Positions 9,295-15,321 of a stretch of DNA of 24,647 nucleotides are shown piece by piece. The stretch's first letter is position 1, and every line of letters begins with the position of its first letter. Both the position numbers and the translations under genes were made by a program. The stretch spans positions 1 to 24,647 of the IMG/VR virus record IMGVR_UViG_3300031857_001310. One strand, given 5' to 3'. The notes under the pieces are model-generated. The model did no database searches. It saw only the letters and a program-made list of their open reading frames with translations, and had not been told where the DNA came from. The stretch comes from a virus.

Positions 9295-9864
9295 GTGGAC
9301 CCCTTAACGGCATTTGCGCTGTGCAAAGGTGCTTATGAGGGCATAAAAGGTTGTGTGGCTGTCTATCAAGACTTAAAAAAAACAGGCCATGATTTGTCAA
9401 ATATCACCACTGAAGTTGGTGGTTCACTGTCAAAGTTTTTCAAAGGCCATGCCGAGCTTGAAGCCAGCCACGAGAAAGCAGAAGTTCAGCGAGAAGACAA
9501 TCAGAAGAAGGGAATCAAAGACGATCTTGCCACACAAGCCATAGACAATGTAATGTATCTCAGGCAAACCAAGCAGTTTTACGCTGACTTAGAGAAAATG
9601 GTGCGCTGGGAGATGGGGATGCCTGATCTCTGGCGTGAAATCGTTGAAGAGTATCAAAAGCTGTTAGACCAGAAATCAGAGCAGGCGGCTATGGAACTGC
9701 ATCAAAAGCGGGTGAAAGCATGGCGGCGACAAAGATTAAAAAATCAAATTCTGAACAGGGTGCTGGAAACGGTGGCGGTGGTTTTCGTAATAGGATACCT
9801 GATATGCCTAATGTGGATGATAAATCTGAATCATCGGGGTCTTTTGGATACCTTTTTGTTCTAG
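9295..9864 (+). CDS. Membrane-anchored helical protein, C-terminal TM (GTG start)
   Basis: 189 residues read from GTG 9295; the in-register ATG two bases earlier hits a stop within five codons. The N-terminus (MDPLTAFALCKGAYEGIKG) is a hydrophobic amphipathic helix. Residues 60-155 form a long charged helix (many Lys/Glu/Gln), and residues 158-180 are one membrane helix (TVAVVFVIGYLICLMWMI). No clear ribosome site precedes the GTG, so translation may be coupled to the previous gene, whose TGA ends one base earlier. Its last 145 bases overlap the next gene in another frame. From memory, similar proteins occur beside the lysis genes of many uncultured podoviruses; no function is known. Confidence 0.6.
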   Translation: MDPLTAFALCKGAYEGIKGCVAVYQDLKKTGHDLSNITTEVGGSLSKFFKGHAELEASHEKAEVQREDNQKKGIKDDLATQAIDNVMYLRQTKQFYADLEKMVRWEMGMPDLWREIVEEYQKLLDQKSEQAAMELHQKRVKAWRRQRLKNQILNRVLETVAVVFVIGYLICLMWMINLNHRGLLDTFLF

Positions 9865-10025
9865 TCCTGTTTGCACTTGTTTTTGTGTTGATGTTGCCCC
9901 TTGTTGGGATGATGTACGTAGATACGATGGTGGTGCGGCGTGAGGCAAAAGCACAAATGGAGAAAGTAGAAAAACTGCGTAAGCAAGTTGAAGAAGATGC
10001 CACAAGAGAACCCAAACCAAAATGA
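9720..10025 (+). CDS. Small single-TM protein overlapping its upstream neighbour
   Basis: 101 residues from ATG 9720: a Lys/Ser/Gly-rich cytoplasmic-type N-terminus, one strong membrane helix (about residues 43-68, GYLFVLVLFALVFVLMLPLVGMMYV), then a charged coiled-coil tail (REAKAQMEKVEKLRKQVEED). One TM followed by a coiled coil is the i-spanin topology, but no partner lipoprotein with a lipobox is seen. ATG 9804 (MPNVDDKSE) is an alternative start with AGGAT upstream and would reduce the overlap with the previous gene from 145 to 61 bases. The gene also overlaps the next by about 29 bases. I favour a real gene because of the TM plus coil, but the start is uncertain. Confidence 0.55.
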   Translation: MAATKIKKSNSEQGAGNGGGGFRNRIPDMPNVDDKSESSGSFGYLFVLVLFALVFVLMLPLVGMMYVDTMVVRREAKAQMEKVEKLRKQVEEDATREPKPK

Positions 10026-10614
10026 CACTTTAAGCAAGGTGCTGGCCTATGTGGACAGCCCATTTAAATTGATAGCCATTTTGATCATGGGAGTTGTAGC
10101 TTTCTCAGGATACTTTGTTTGGCAAAATCAGGATTTATTGGTGGGGGCATACCGGGAAAACCAAAAAATGCCATCTATTGCAGAAGACAGAATTGAGGAT
10201 GCGGCCTCTCACTTGTTCAAACACACCGGGGCGGTGGTGGTGGCGGTGTTTAAGGTCAACCCCATGTTTGGCACACGGGTGCTACACAGAGCGTACACAC
10301 GGGAAGGCCGGGACAAAATAAATGATGGATTGGATGTTGGTTTGTTTACATCCAATTCATCCAACAACAGGGATGTGGTGGCGTTAATGGCAGGGGAAAT
10401 AACCTGTGGGTCTTATACCCAAGCGCAGAGCGAGATTGGCCTTTGGTACATTGAGAAGGGTATGAACTTTGGGTGTAGAGTGGGTGTACCGCCTGACCCA
10501 AGTAGGTTCATTGGACAGATCACCGTTGGATGGGCTGAACAGCCTGAAGACATGGAAAAGATTCACAACCTGTTGCTCATAGCGGCAACCATGCTTACAA
10601 GGAGCAAACAGTAA
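9997..10614 (+). CDS. Membrane-anchored protein with soluble C-terminal domain
   Basis: 205 residues from ATG 9997 (a TTG nine bases earlier is possible but less likely). Residues of about 20-42 are a membrane helix (LIAILIMGVVAFSGYFVW). The rest is a soluble domain with mixed beta/alpha content containing VVVAVFKVNPMFGTRVLHRAY, GLFTSNSSNNRDVVALMAG and FGCRVGVPPD. The long beta/alpha part looks like a small-molecule- or partner-binding fold (GAF-like in feel), but I cannot confirm a family. From memory, closely similar proteins recur in freshwater and marine podoviruses next to lysis genes. The end overlaps the holin start (TAATG). Role unknown; envelope-associated. Confidence 0.65.
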   Translation: MPQENPNQNDTLSKVLAYVDSPFKLIAILIMGVVAFSGYFVWQNQDLLVGAYRENQKMPSIAEDRIEDAASHLFKHTGAVVVAVFKVNPMFGTRVLHRAYTREGRDKINDGLDVGLFTSNSSNNRDVVALMAGEITCGSYTQAQSEIGLWYIEKGMNFGCRVGVPPDPSRFIGQITVGWAEQPEDMEKIHNLLLIAATMLTRSKQ

Positions 10615-11129
10615 TGCTGACACTATTCTCAACCCTAATCTCTTTCTTAATGGGCGGCTTGCCAAAGCTGTTGGAGTTTTTCCAAGACCGCAGTGACAAA
10701 AAACATGAGATGGCCCTGGCCCAACTTCAGATCCAGCGGGAATTGGAGATGCGGAAACTGGGCTTTGAAGCACAAGAGCGGGTCGAGCATATTAAGTCTG
10801 AGCAACTAGAAATTGAAACCAAGTCGCAAGACAGGCAAGCCTTGATTGGCGCACAGCAAGCTGAGATGCAGGCCATATATGCCCATGACACCAGCTTAAA
10901 TGAGGGCACAAGCACCTGGATGAGGAATCTGAGGGCATCTGTACGCCCGGTCATCACCTACGGCTTCTTCATGCTTTTGGTGGGCATTGATTGTGCACTG
11001 ATCTGGCACGGTTTCAACAACAGTGTAAGCTTTCAAGAGATGGCTGAACAACTGTGGGACAACGACACCCAGGCTCTGTTTGCCTCAATCATTGCCTTCC
11101 ATTTTGGCGGCAGGGCGTTTGGAAAATGA
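10614..11129 (+). CDS. Holin, three-TM type (GTA_holin_3TM-like)
   Basis: 171 residues. An N-terminal hydrophobic helix (3-24) is followed by a long charged coiled coil (25-95, Glu/Gln/Lys/Arg-rich) and then W-M-R-N-L-R-A-S-V-R-P leading into a second membrane helix (about 112-135) and a third short one at the end (ALFASIIAFHFGGRAFGK). The W...R-x-x-R-P block and terminal Phe-x-x-Gly-Gly-Arg motif fit the family of three-TM holins described for gene-transfer-agent release (PF11351, from memory). It would form the inner-membrane lesion that frees or activates the endolysin. The stop overlaps the endolysin ATG (ATGA), so the two are coupled. Confidence 0.7.
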   Translation: MLTLFSTLISFLMGGLPKLLEFFQDRSDKKHEMALAQLQIQRELEMRKLGFEAQERVEHIKSEQLEIETKSQDRQALIGAQQAEMQAIYAHDTSLNEGTSTWMRNLRASVRPVITYGFFMLLVGIDCALIWHGFNNSVSFQEMAEQLWDNDTQALFASIIAFHFGGRAFGK

Positions 11130-11605
11130 ACGTCAGCCCAAAAGCTGTAGAGATGATCAAGCACCATGAAGGTGTGCGGTTTAAGCCATATCGGTGCCCA
11201 GCACAACTTTGGACAATAGGAGTCGGACATGTTCTTTACCCAGATCAAGGCAAGTTACCAATGGATCAAAGAGGCGCTTACCAATTGCGTCCAGAAGATA
11301 ACCGCACGTTTACAAAGGACGAAGTAGATGGAATTCTTAGAGCCGATCTTGCAAGGTTTGAACGTGGAGTGGTCCAGTTTCTTCCAGTCATACTTACCCA
11401 AGGTGAATATGATGCTTGCGTCAGCTTTAGCTTCAATGTTGGTTTGGGAACACTACAAAGATCAACCTTCCGTCAAAAGGTTATACGTGGAGATAAGGCG
11501 GGTGCTGGCGAAGAACTCTTAAAGTACTGCATGGCAGGGGGGAAGATACTTAAAGGCCTGCAAAACCGCCGTATCGATGAAAGGGCCCTTTTCCTCAGTG
11601 TATAG
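11126..11605 (+). CDS. Endolysin, GH24 lysozyme (T4/P22 type) with Glu-Cys-Thr catalytic triad
   Basis: 159 residues from ATG 11126, which overlaps the holin TGA. The glycoside hydrolase 24 signature is clear: KHHEGVR with Glu15, then YRCPAQLWTIGVGH with Thr30, later GEYDACVSFSFNVG and a C-terminal GGKILKGLQNRR. In T4 lysozyme the catalytic residues are Glu11, Asp20 and Thr26. The spacing here (Glu15, Cys24, Thr30) is identical, but position 24 is Cys rather than Asp. A Cys at this place occurs in other natural GH24 endolysins, and T4 D20C is known to keep activity. There is no signal or SAR segment, so the holin must release it. It hydrolyses peptidoglycan between MurNAc and GlcNAc. The 3' end overlaps a convergent gene. 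Confidence 0.93.
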   Translation: MNVSPKAVEMIKHHEGVRFKPYRCPAQLWTIGVGHVLYPDQGKLPMDQRGAYQLRPEDNRTFTKDEVDGILRADLARFERGVVQFLPVILTQGEYDACVSFSFNVGLGTLQRSTFRQKVIRGDKAGAGEELLKYCMAGGKILKGLQNRRIDERALFLSV

Positions 11606-11759
11606 GGTCGCCTAAGATTCTCTTTATGTGGGCATCGCTACATGCCTGAAAGAGTTCTATTTGCTTGTATAGATGTATGACTTCTTCAGTCACATCTATC
11701 TGCTTAACGATGTCACCCTCTGGTGTGCGCTCAATGAGTGCATATTGCCATGTGTTCAT
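11595..11759 (-). CDS. Small hypothetical protein at the end of the leftward operon
   Basis: A 54-residue protein (MNTWQYALIERTPEGDIVKQ ... GDPIH). ATG 11759 overlaps the TGA of the preceding membrane gene (ATGA). It contains an EGDIVKQIDVTEEVIHLYKQIELFQ segment, likely a beta hairpin and an amphipathic helix, and ends with its stop at 11595-11597, inside the convergent endolysin gene. Sensible amino-acid composition, the coupling overlap and continuity with the operon support it as real; there is no recognised family. Confidence 0.6.
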   Translation of the reverse strand: MNTWQYALIERTPEGDIVKQIDVTEEVIHLYKQIELFQACSDAHIKRILGDPIH

Positions 11760-11851
11760 ATGTCTGTGAAGAAAAGTATTGAGATTGAGACAATCCCGGC
11801 TACTACGAATCCAAGTAATAGCACTAGGAACCAGCCAATAACTTCCATCAT
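11756..11851 (-). CDS. Very small membrane protein
   Basis: 31 residues (MMEVIGWFLVLLLGFVVAGI...), almost entirely one membrane helix with a single acidic residue at each end. ATG 11851 overlaps the TGA of the winged-helix gene; a second ATG directly follows at 11848. The TGA overlaps the start of the next gene, so it sits in an unbroken chain of ATGA junctions. Too short for homology by eye. Candidate roles are an envelope modulator or accessory lysis protein, but this is inference from the topology alone. Confidence 0.55.
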   Translation of the reverse strand: MMEVIGWFLVLLLGFVVAGIVSISILFFTDI

Positions 11852-12156
11852 ACGGCCCTCACTACTCTTTGACTACGCCCTGACCCGCTCTTCTTTCTAA
11901 ACCCAGTGTCGACAATCAGGCCTTTTCTGATTAGCGGTGCGAACCTGGGGGTAATGCTGTGGGACCTGTACTGATATAGCGCCCGTTCTACTTCTTCTGC
12001 TGTACAGCCATTGGGGAATTCTTTGATGACCTCATAGACCAGTTGTTCAAGGTGGGAAGACTGCACTGTTTCAGCGGCCTCCTTGCTGGTGTCTGGGTCC
12101 TCTGTACGTGCCATTTGCTTGGGGTTTGTGCCAAACAATTTGTTAAACCAGTTCAT
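11848..12156 (-). CDS. Winged helix-turn-helix DNA-binding protein
   Basis: 102 residues from ATG 12156, chosen because AAAGGA lies 7 bases upstream; the longer open frame would overlap the preceding gene. After a short lead, MARTEDPDTSKEAAETV starts a known phage pattern, followed by a helix, PNGCTAEEVERAL (recognition-type helix region) and SITPRFAPLIRKGLIVDTGFRKKSGSGRSQ, the wing with the typical D-T-G-x-R and S-G-R-S-Q motifs. This matches small winged-helix phage proteins of replication/regulation regions. Probably a DNA-binding regulator within the leftward operon; its target is unknown. Confidence 0.7.
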   Translation of the reverse strand: MNWFNKLFGTNPKQMARTEDPDTSKEAAETVQSSHLEQLVYEVIKEFPNGCTAEEVERALYQYRSHSITPRFAPLIRKGLIVDTGFRKKSGSGRSQRVVRAV

Positions 12157-12202
12157 AGTTTTTCCTTTAGATGGGGTACTTGCATTGCTTTCCCCCGGTT
12201 GA

Positions 12203-12397
12203 TTACTTGTTCTTTGCTCCAGGGGGACGGCCCCGGCGCTTTGTGGGCGCACTTGGGGTTTCGGCCTTGGTGCCTAGATCCCATTCCGACTCTTCAACCG
12301 ACTGCACAATCGCTTGGATCTTGCGGATTTGGTCAAAGTCAAAGGTTTCAATGGTGACCAAGCCACCGCCAATAATTTGCATTTCAAGTTTATACAT
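12203..12397 (-). CDS. Small protein with AT-hook-like C-terminus
   Basis: 64 residues. The N-terminal two thirds (MYKLEMQIIGGGLVTIETFDFDQIRKIQAIVQS) form a beta hairpin plus helix, with VTIETFDFDQI reminiscent of other small phage proteins. The tail is strongly basic with R-R-G-R-P-P-G-A-K-N-K, an AT-hook-like minor-groove-binding motif. Ribosome site AGGAAA is 6 bases upstream of ATG 12397. Likely a DNA-associated protein; exact function unknown. Confidence 0.6.
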   Translation of the reverse strand: MYKLEMQIIGGGLVTIETFDFDQIRKIQAIVQSVEESEWDLGTKAETPSAPTKRRGRPPGAKNK

Positions 12398-12409
12398 TTC
12401 ATTTCCTAT

Positions 12410-12661
12410 TTAAAAAGGGACATCATCATCAGCGATTGGGGCGCTTTTGCGTGTGGGTTGGTCAGACTGTCTAAAGGTTTCGCCTTTCTTTTTGATTTGC
12501 AAAGACATCCACTTTCCGTCCTTGCCATCTTTAATCCAAGCGTTTAACCAGAATTCAACACCATCTACGTTGATAGACCCGTTGTAGTCACTGTGGGTTT
12601 CGTTCTCCTTCTTTTTGTTTTTAGAAAGAGATCCCCTGTTCGTTTTGTCAAATTCAGCCAC
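12410..12661 (-). CDS. Single-stranded DNA-binding-like protein (GTG start)
   Basis: 83 residues from GTG 12661, directly after the TAA of the annealing-protein gene and preceded by AAGGAAAA. After a basic lead rich in Lys/Asn, residues 26-58 (NGSINVDGVEFWLNAWIKDG ... WMSLQIKKK) have the strand pattern and Trp residues of a minimal OB-fold. The protein ends in A-D-D-D-V-P-F, the acidic tip by which SSB proteins recruit partner proteins. Immediate linkage to an ERF-type annealing gene supports a role in phage recombination or replication. It is much shorter than bacterial SSB (about 170 residues), as are other phage versions. Confidence 0.7.
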   Translation of the reverse strand: MAEFDKTNRGSLSKNKKKENETHSDYNGSINVDGVEFWLNAWIKDGKDGKWMSLQIKKKGETFRQSDQPTRKSAPIADDDVPF

Positions 12662-13279
12662 TTATTTTCCTTTCGCAAGTTCAGCTTGTTTTTTAATTGC
12701 AGACCGAGATTTACTATCCAACAATCCCCAAAGGAATGTCTTCTCTTCAGAGTCGGTTATCTCTGAAACTTCTTCATAGGCACCCATGACATCGTCTTGG
12801 TCCATGTGGTCCTTCACTGATATGGCAACGTCACGCAACAAGCTTTCCCGCTTGGGGTCGATCAGTACGCCTTCTGTAGGCCTGTGCTTGGGTGCGGCAG
12901 TCTGTCCTGTGGTTGCGTCCAAGATGTCATGCTCGACCACCTCAAGGGCACTTACCCACAAGTACCTTCTTTGATAAGTTTCAACAGCGCCCATGTTCTG
13001 AATTGGATGCACACCTTTTAGGTTTGCTTCAGCCATAGGACTGGTTAAAACGATGTTTGAGCCATCTTCTGTGTCGGTGATGGTCAAGGTAGCCAGTTGA
13101 GCATCAAAGCTCACCACGCCACACAAACCAACATCTGAAAAGATTTGCTGAATCTGGGGAAGAAAATCCCCCAACTCAAAATACTGGAACCCAGCAAACT
13201 TGTTTAGCCCTGACTTTTTCAGGGGGGTGCCCTGCAATCTGATACGGGCCTGCATCAATTTTTTGTGTACGGAACTCAT
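12662..13279 (-). CDS. erf: ERF-family single-strand annealing protein
   Basis: 205 residues. The N-terminus (MSSVHKKLMQARIRLQGTPL) is a helix, followed by KSGLNKFAGFQYFELGDFLP, the hallmark K-x-x-x-N...F-x-Y region of ERF/Sak-type recombinases. Then come a beta-rich core and METYQRRYLWVSALEVVEHD-like residues (V-E-T-Y-Q-R-R-Y-L) near 103-118, a block shared by this family. The C-terminus is acidic and helical. ERF proteins (P22 Erf is the prototype) anneal complementary single strands and can circularise phage DNA. The gene starts with an ATGA overlap with its upstream neighbour and is followed at once by the SSB-like gene, the usual partnership. Confidence 0.8.
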   Translation of the reverse strand: MSSVHKKLMQARIRLQGTPLKKSGLNKFAGFQYFELGDFLPQIQQIFSDVGLCGVVSFDAQLATLTITDTEDGSNIVLTSPMAEANLKGVHPIQNMGAVETYQRRYLWVSALEVVEHDILDATTGQTAAPKHRPTEGVLIDPKRESLLRDVAISVKDHMDQDDVMGAYEEVSEITDSEEKTFLWGLLDSKSRSAIKKQAELAKGK

Positions 13280-13476
13280 TTCTTTTCTCCAAAAGCCAAT
13301 TCATATTCTGATGTGATGATGTAGTGTTGATCCTCTTCATATAGGTCGCCGAAGCGCCCAAAGTGGTTCTCTTTACAGCATGACCATTTGTCATCTTTAG
13401 GTTCTAGGCAGTAGTAACAGTACTCTGTATCTGACCGCAAGAACTCTTCTTTCATTTGTTGATAAAACTCTTTCAT
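13276..13476 (-). CDS. Small cysteine-rich, probably zinc-binding protein
   Basis: 66 residues with Cys20, Cys23, Cys33 and Cys34 (CYYC ... WSCC) followed by K-E-N-H-F, a likely zinc ribbon. The C-terminal half is acidic and aromatic. From memory this C-x-x-C...S-C-C-x-x-N-H-F pattern recurs in small early proteins of betaproteobacterial phages without known function. It is linked by ATGA overlaps to both neighbours. Confidence 0.65.
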   Translation of the reverse strand: MKEFYQQMKEEFLRSDTEYCYYCLEPKDDKWSCCKENHFGRFGDLYEEDQHYIITSEYELAFGEKK

Positions 13477-13658
13477 TTTTCACGTTCCTTCATCATTGCA
13501 TCTGCCATGTAATACGCCGCTTTGGCAAACTCTTCATACTCAAAGTGACCTTTTTGTATAAAAGCTTGCATTGCTCTGGCGGCAAAATAATCCCTCAACG
13601 ACATGCCTCCCCACGGGGACTGTTGCGGCAAGGGAAATGCCGGGACATTCACTCTCAC
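13473..13658 (-). CDS. Small conserved phage protein (GMSLRDYFAA motif)
   Basis: 61 residues containing G-M-S-L-R-D-Y-F-A-A-R-A-M-Q-A and then a helix ending A-A-Y-Y-M-A-D-A-M-M-K. Proteins with G-M-[ST]-L-R-D-Y-F-A and Y-x-x-A-D-A-M-L are very common among temperate and lytic phages of Proteobacteria, with unknown function. It overlaps both neighbours at ATGA junctions. Confidence 0.7.
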   Translation of the reverse strand: MRVNVPAFPLPQQSPWGGMSLRDYFAARAMQAFIQKGHFEYEEFAKAAYYMADAMMKEREK

Positions 13659-13864
13659 AGTGTTGACTCCAAGTATTGAATGGATGCATCCCGCATGAGA
13701 TCGGTTATGTCTTGTCCATCAGGTGTTTGTACGCCCTTCAAGACATACTCATCAAGCATGTCTCTTTCGTACACCAGCACCAGTCGAACATCTTTGTATT
13801 CAACACACTTTGAGTACTGTTGCATTGCCAAGTTGTAATGAACAACATCTTTTTCCCAGTTCAT
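13655..13864 (-). CDS. Small hypothetical early protein
   Basis: 69 residues with an amphipathic N-terminal helix (MNWEKDVVHYNLAMQQYSKC), a beta stretch (VRLVLVYERDML) and an acidic C-terminal helix. No motif is recognised. It is placed in the leftward operon by ATGA junctions with both neighbours, which supports expression. Confidence 0.6.
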   Translation of the reverse strand: MNWEKDVVHYNLAMQQYSKCVEYKDVRLVLVYERDMLDEYVLKGVQTPDGQDITDLMRDASIQYLESTL

Positions 13865-14061
13865 CGCTTACCTCCAACTACTTTTAAGGGCTTAATTTCT
13901 TTTTCTGGAGGGGGTGGCTCCATAGTGAGACTGGGGGGTGTCCAGCCATATCGCTTCCAAGTGGCCTGCACATCAGCACCGCTTGTCCACGTATAGTTTT
14001 TATGTTCAACATGAACCCAGGGACGGGTGATCTTTGTGCCTTTAGGTGGGGTCCAGTTCAT
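13861..14061 (-). CDS. Small Trp/Pro/Lys-rich hypothetical protein
   Basis: 66 residues, basic, with four Trp residues and Pro-rich segments (MNWTPPKGTKITRPWVHVE, GWTPPS, EPPPPEKE). W-x-R-Y-G-W-x-P-P near 36-44 looks like a small phage domain of unknown function. It overlaps both neighbours by four bases at ATGA junctions. No catalytic residues are apparent. Confidence 0.6.
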   Translation of the reverse strand: MNWTPPKGTKITRPWVHVEHKNYTWTSGADVQATWKRYGWTPPSLTMEPPPPEKEIKPLKVVGGKR

Positions 14062-14264
14062 ATCTTCTCCTCAAATGGGTCGCCCCAGGTTGAATGCACA
14101 CCAGTATGCATATTGAGATACCCATCATCTTGCTTGATGATGACTTGGCCTTCATCAGATATCCATGTGTCGCCTGACTTGACATAGGTATGCTCAGTCG
14201 AGGCTTTGAATGAATCACTGGTGAAGTAAGTGATGCCAGAAAACAGATTGGTAAAGATGCTCAT
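14058..14264 (-). CDS. Small hypothetical early protein
   Basis: 68 residues from ATG 14264, chosen because GGAG lies 7 bases upstream and the start overlaps the preceding TGA; a longer open frame would run deep into the neighbour. The protein is beta-rich with TYVKSGDTWISDEGQVIIKQ and Y-L-N-M-H-T-G, an all-beta pattern with a possible Asp/Gly loop. Family unknown. Confidence 0.6.
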   Translation of the reverse strand: MSIFTNLFSGITYFTSDSFKASTEHTYVKSGDTWISDEGQVIIKQDDGYLNMHTGVHSTWGDPFEEKI

Positions 14265-14587
14265 AGCTTCTCCGCAATCATGTTTGCAAGGGTTTCTTGG
14301 ACCTGCCAAGCCGCCTGGGTAGCGTTACCCTGCAACAGCATCACAAGGGCCTTGGTGAGGTCTTCTTGATGGCTTAAAGCACTATGGCTGTCACCCAGCA
14401 ACTCAAAGAAGAATTGATCTTTGCTGACCTTTTTGAATTTCAGGTCAAACATCCAGTCATCTGAGTCTTTGAAATCTTTAATGTAGCTCTGGATAGCTAT
14501 TTCACGGGTTAATTCGCCTGCGTCTGCTTTGTCGATGATGGCTTGGTGCTGGTTAAGCAAGCGATCGTAGTGTTGGTCAATGCTCAT
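14261..14587 (-). CDS. Hypothetical helical early protein
   Basis: 108 residues from ATG 14587, with the excellent site GGAGGT just upstream and an ATGA junction with the preceding gene. Mostly helical and acidic (YDRLLNQHQAIIDKADAGEL; LTKALVMLLQGNATQAAW). No motif is recognised. Likely cytoplasmic. Confidence 0.6.
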   Translation of the reverse strand: MSIDQHYDRLLNQHQAIIDKADAGELTREIAIQSYIKDFKDSDDWMFDLKFKKVSKDQFFFELLGDSHSALSHQEDLTKALVMLLQGNATQAAWQVQETLANMIAEKL

Positions 14588-14775
14588 TTGACCTCCACTT
14601 CTACACTGTTGGAATACATCCAAATAATTGCATCCATCTTGCCAACCATCTTTGCAAGAGGTATTGCAATGGAATCATATTCGGCTGATTCTGCTTCAGC
14701 ACCACGGTGCTTTTGGTAGGCATCCAACGCTTTGTTTATTTCTGCTTGGATCTCAATTAAGTCGCTAAGTTTCAT
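14584..14775 (-). CDS. First gene of the leftward operon, small helical protein
   Basis: 63 residues, helical (MKLSDLIEIQAEINKALDAY ... LAKMVGKMDAIIWMYSNSVEV). AAAGGAAAA precedes ATG 14775, and the predicted leftward promoter is about 40 bases upstream, so this is the first gene transcribed. In lambdoid phages this slot often holds a repressor or anti-repressor, but no helix-turn-helix is visible here. Function unknown. Confidence 0.6.
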   Translation of the reverse strand: MKLSDLIEIQAEINKALDAYQKHRGAEAESAEYDSIAIPLAKMVGKMDAIIWMYSNSVEVEVK

Positions 14776-14811
14776 TTGGTTTTCCTTTGAACTCCGACAT
14801 GGAGTAAGTGA

Positions 14812-14840
14812 ACTGTATTTGCTTTATTGCCTATTGTCAA
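14812..14840 (-). promoter_or_regulatory. Leftward early promoter
   Basis: On the minus strand a perfect -35 TTGACA (14840-14835) is followed by a 17-base spacer and the -10 TACAGT (14817-14812, 4 of 6). Predicted transcription start is near 14805, about 30 bases before ATG 14775. It matches sigma-70 promoters and faces away from the Cro-like gene promoter. Confidence 0.6.
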
Positions 14841-14896
14841 ACACAACATCATAATACCTCACCTAGTCCTGGGGTTATTGCATTTACCGACAATAG
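14831..14896. repeat. Inverted 8-bp half-sites in the divergent control region
   Basis: CTATTGTC at 14831-14838 and its exact reverse complement GACAATAG at 14889-14896. The first overlaps the leftward -35 and the second lies in the spacer of the rightward promoter. Their placement suits operator half-sites for the Cro-like protein. Confidence 0.45.
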
Positions 14897-14906
14897 TTGC
14901 TACTAT
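14878..14906 (+). promoter_or_regulatory. Rightward early promoter, apparently for a leaderless mRNA
   Basis: TTGCAT (14878-14883), 17-base spacer, TACTAT (14901-14906). The -10 ends only six bases before ATG 14913, so the predicted start of transcription falls on or next to the start codon, and no Shine-Dalgarno sequence precedes that ATG. Confidence 0.45.
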
Positions 14907-14912
14907 ACCGCT

Positions 14913-15086
14913 ATGAACATTCAAGACCTACAAAAGCACACCACCCTGTACAAGGTGGCTTTGCTTCTCAACCTCACCCCTCCCGCTGTCTACAAATGGA
15001 GAAAGAGTGGCATTCCTCCTTTGAGACTTTATCAACTGAAAGAACTGAAGCCTGAATGGTTTGAAAGGAATGAAGATGGAACCTGA
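14913..15086 (+). CDS. Cro-like helix-turn-helix regulator
   Basis: 57 residues from ATG 14913 (upstream codons in the same frame lack sense and would cover the promoters). TLYKVALLLNLTPPAVYKWR is a helix-turn-helix of the Cro/YdaS type (A-L-x-L-T-x-x-A-V-x-K-W), followed by S-G-I-P-P-L-R-L-Y-Q-L, the usual continuation in Cro proteins of lambdoid phages. It is the first gene of the rightward early operon and is divergent from the leftward one. It probably binds the shared control region and tunes both promoters. No CI-type partner is present in the window. Confidence 0.8.
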   Translation: MNIQDLQKHTTLYKVALLLNLTPPAVYKWRKSGIPPLRLYQLKELKPEWFERNEDGT

Positions 15087-15321
15087 AGACGAAGCCTTTG
15101 AAGAATTGGCGCTCAAGCAAGGCCAATGGCACCATGAATCTGGCTGGCGTAAGAAGCAAATAGCCCACATGGACATGCATTCACACCCTGCTGAATTTGT
15201 TCACCTGCACCGCAATGACACCTTGGAAGAGGTTGCCCGTGAGATAGAGCAGTTTGCTGGCCCGTTTGGCAGGGACACAGTGCAGTCTTTTGCCGCTTTG
15301 GTGAGAGGAATGAAGCGATGA
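15076..15321 (+). CDS. Small conserved phage protein (GPFGRDTVQSFA motif)
   Basis: 81 residues from ATG 15076, chosen because AAAGGA lies 7 bases upstream; ATG 15070 is too close to that site. It overlaps the regulator's end. The C-terminal half (TLEEVAREIEQFAGPFGRDT ... SFAALVRGMK) matches a small family common in phages that I know only as hypothetical. The N-terminal half has several His residues (QGQWHHE, HMDMHSH) that might bind metal. Function unknown. Confidence 0.65.
   Translation: MEPEDEAFEELALKQGQWHHESGWRKKQIAHMDMHSHPAEFVHLHRNDTLEEVAREIEQFAGPFGRDTVQSFAALVRGMKR

Noticed and set aside
11173-11206. Signal-arrest-release or secretion signal on the endolysin
   Set aside because: The N-terminus is hydrophilic and already contains catalytic Glu15, so release must depend on the holin.
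11673-11900. 75-codon plus-strand frame after the endolysin
   Set aside because: It is antisense to two small leftward genes that have ATGA junctions and sensible products, and it lacks a ribosome site.
14584-14775. CI-type repressor in the first leftward gene
   Set aside because: 63 residues, no helix-turn-helix and no cleavage or oligomerisation domain; nothing else in the window looks like CI or an integrase, so lysogeny cannot be claimed.
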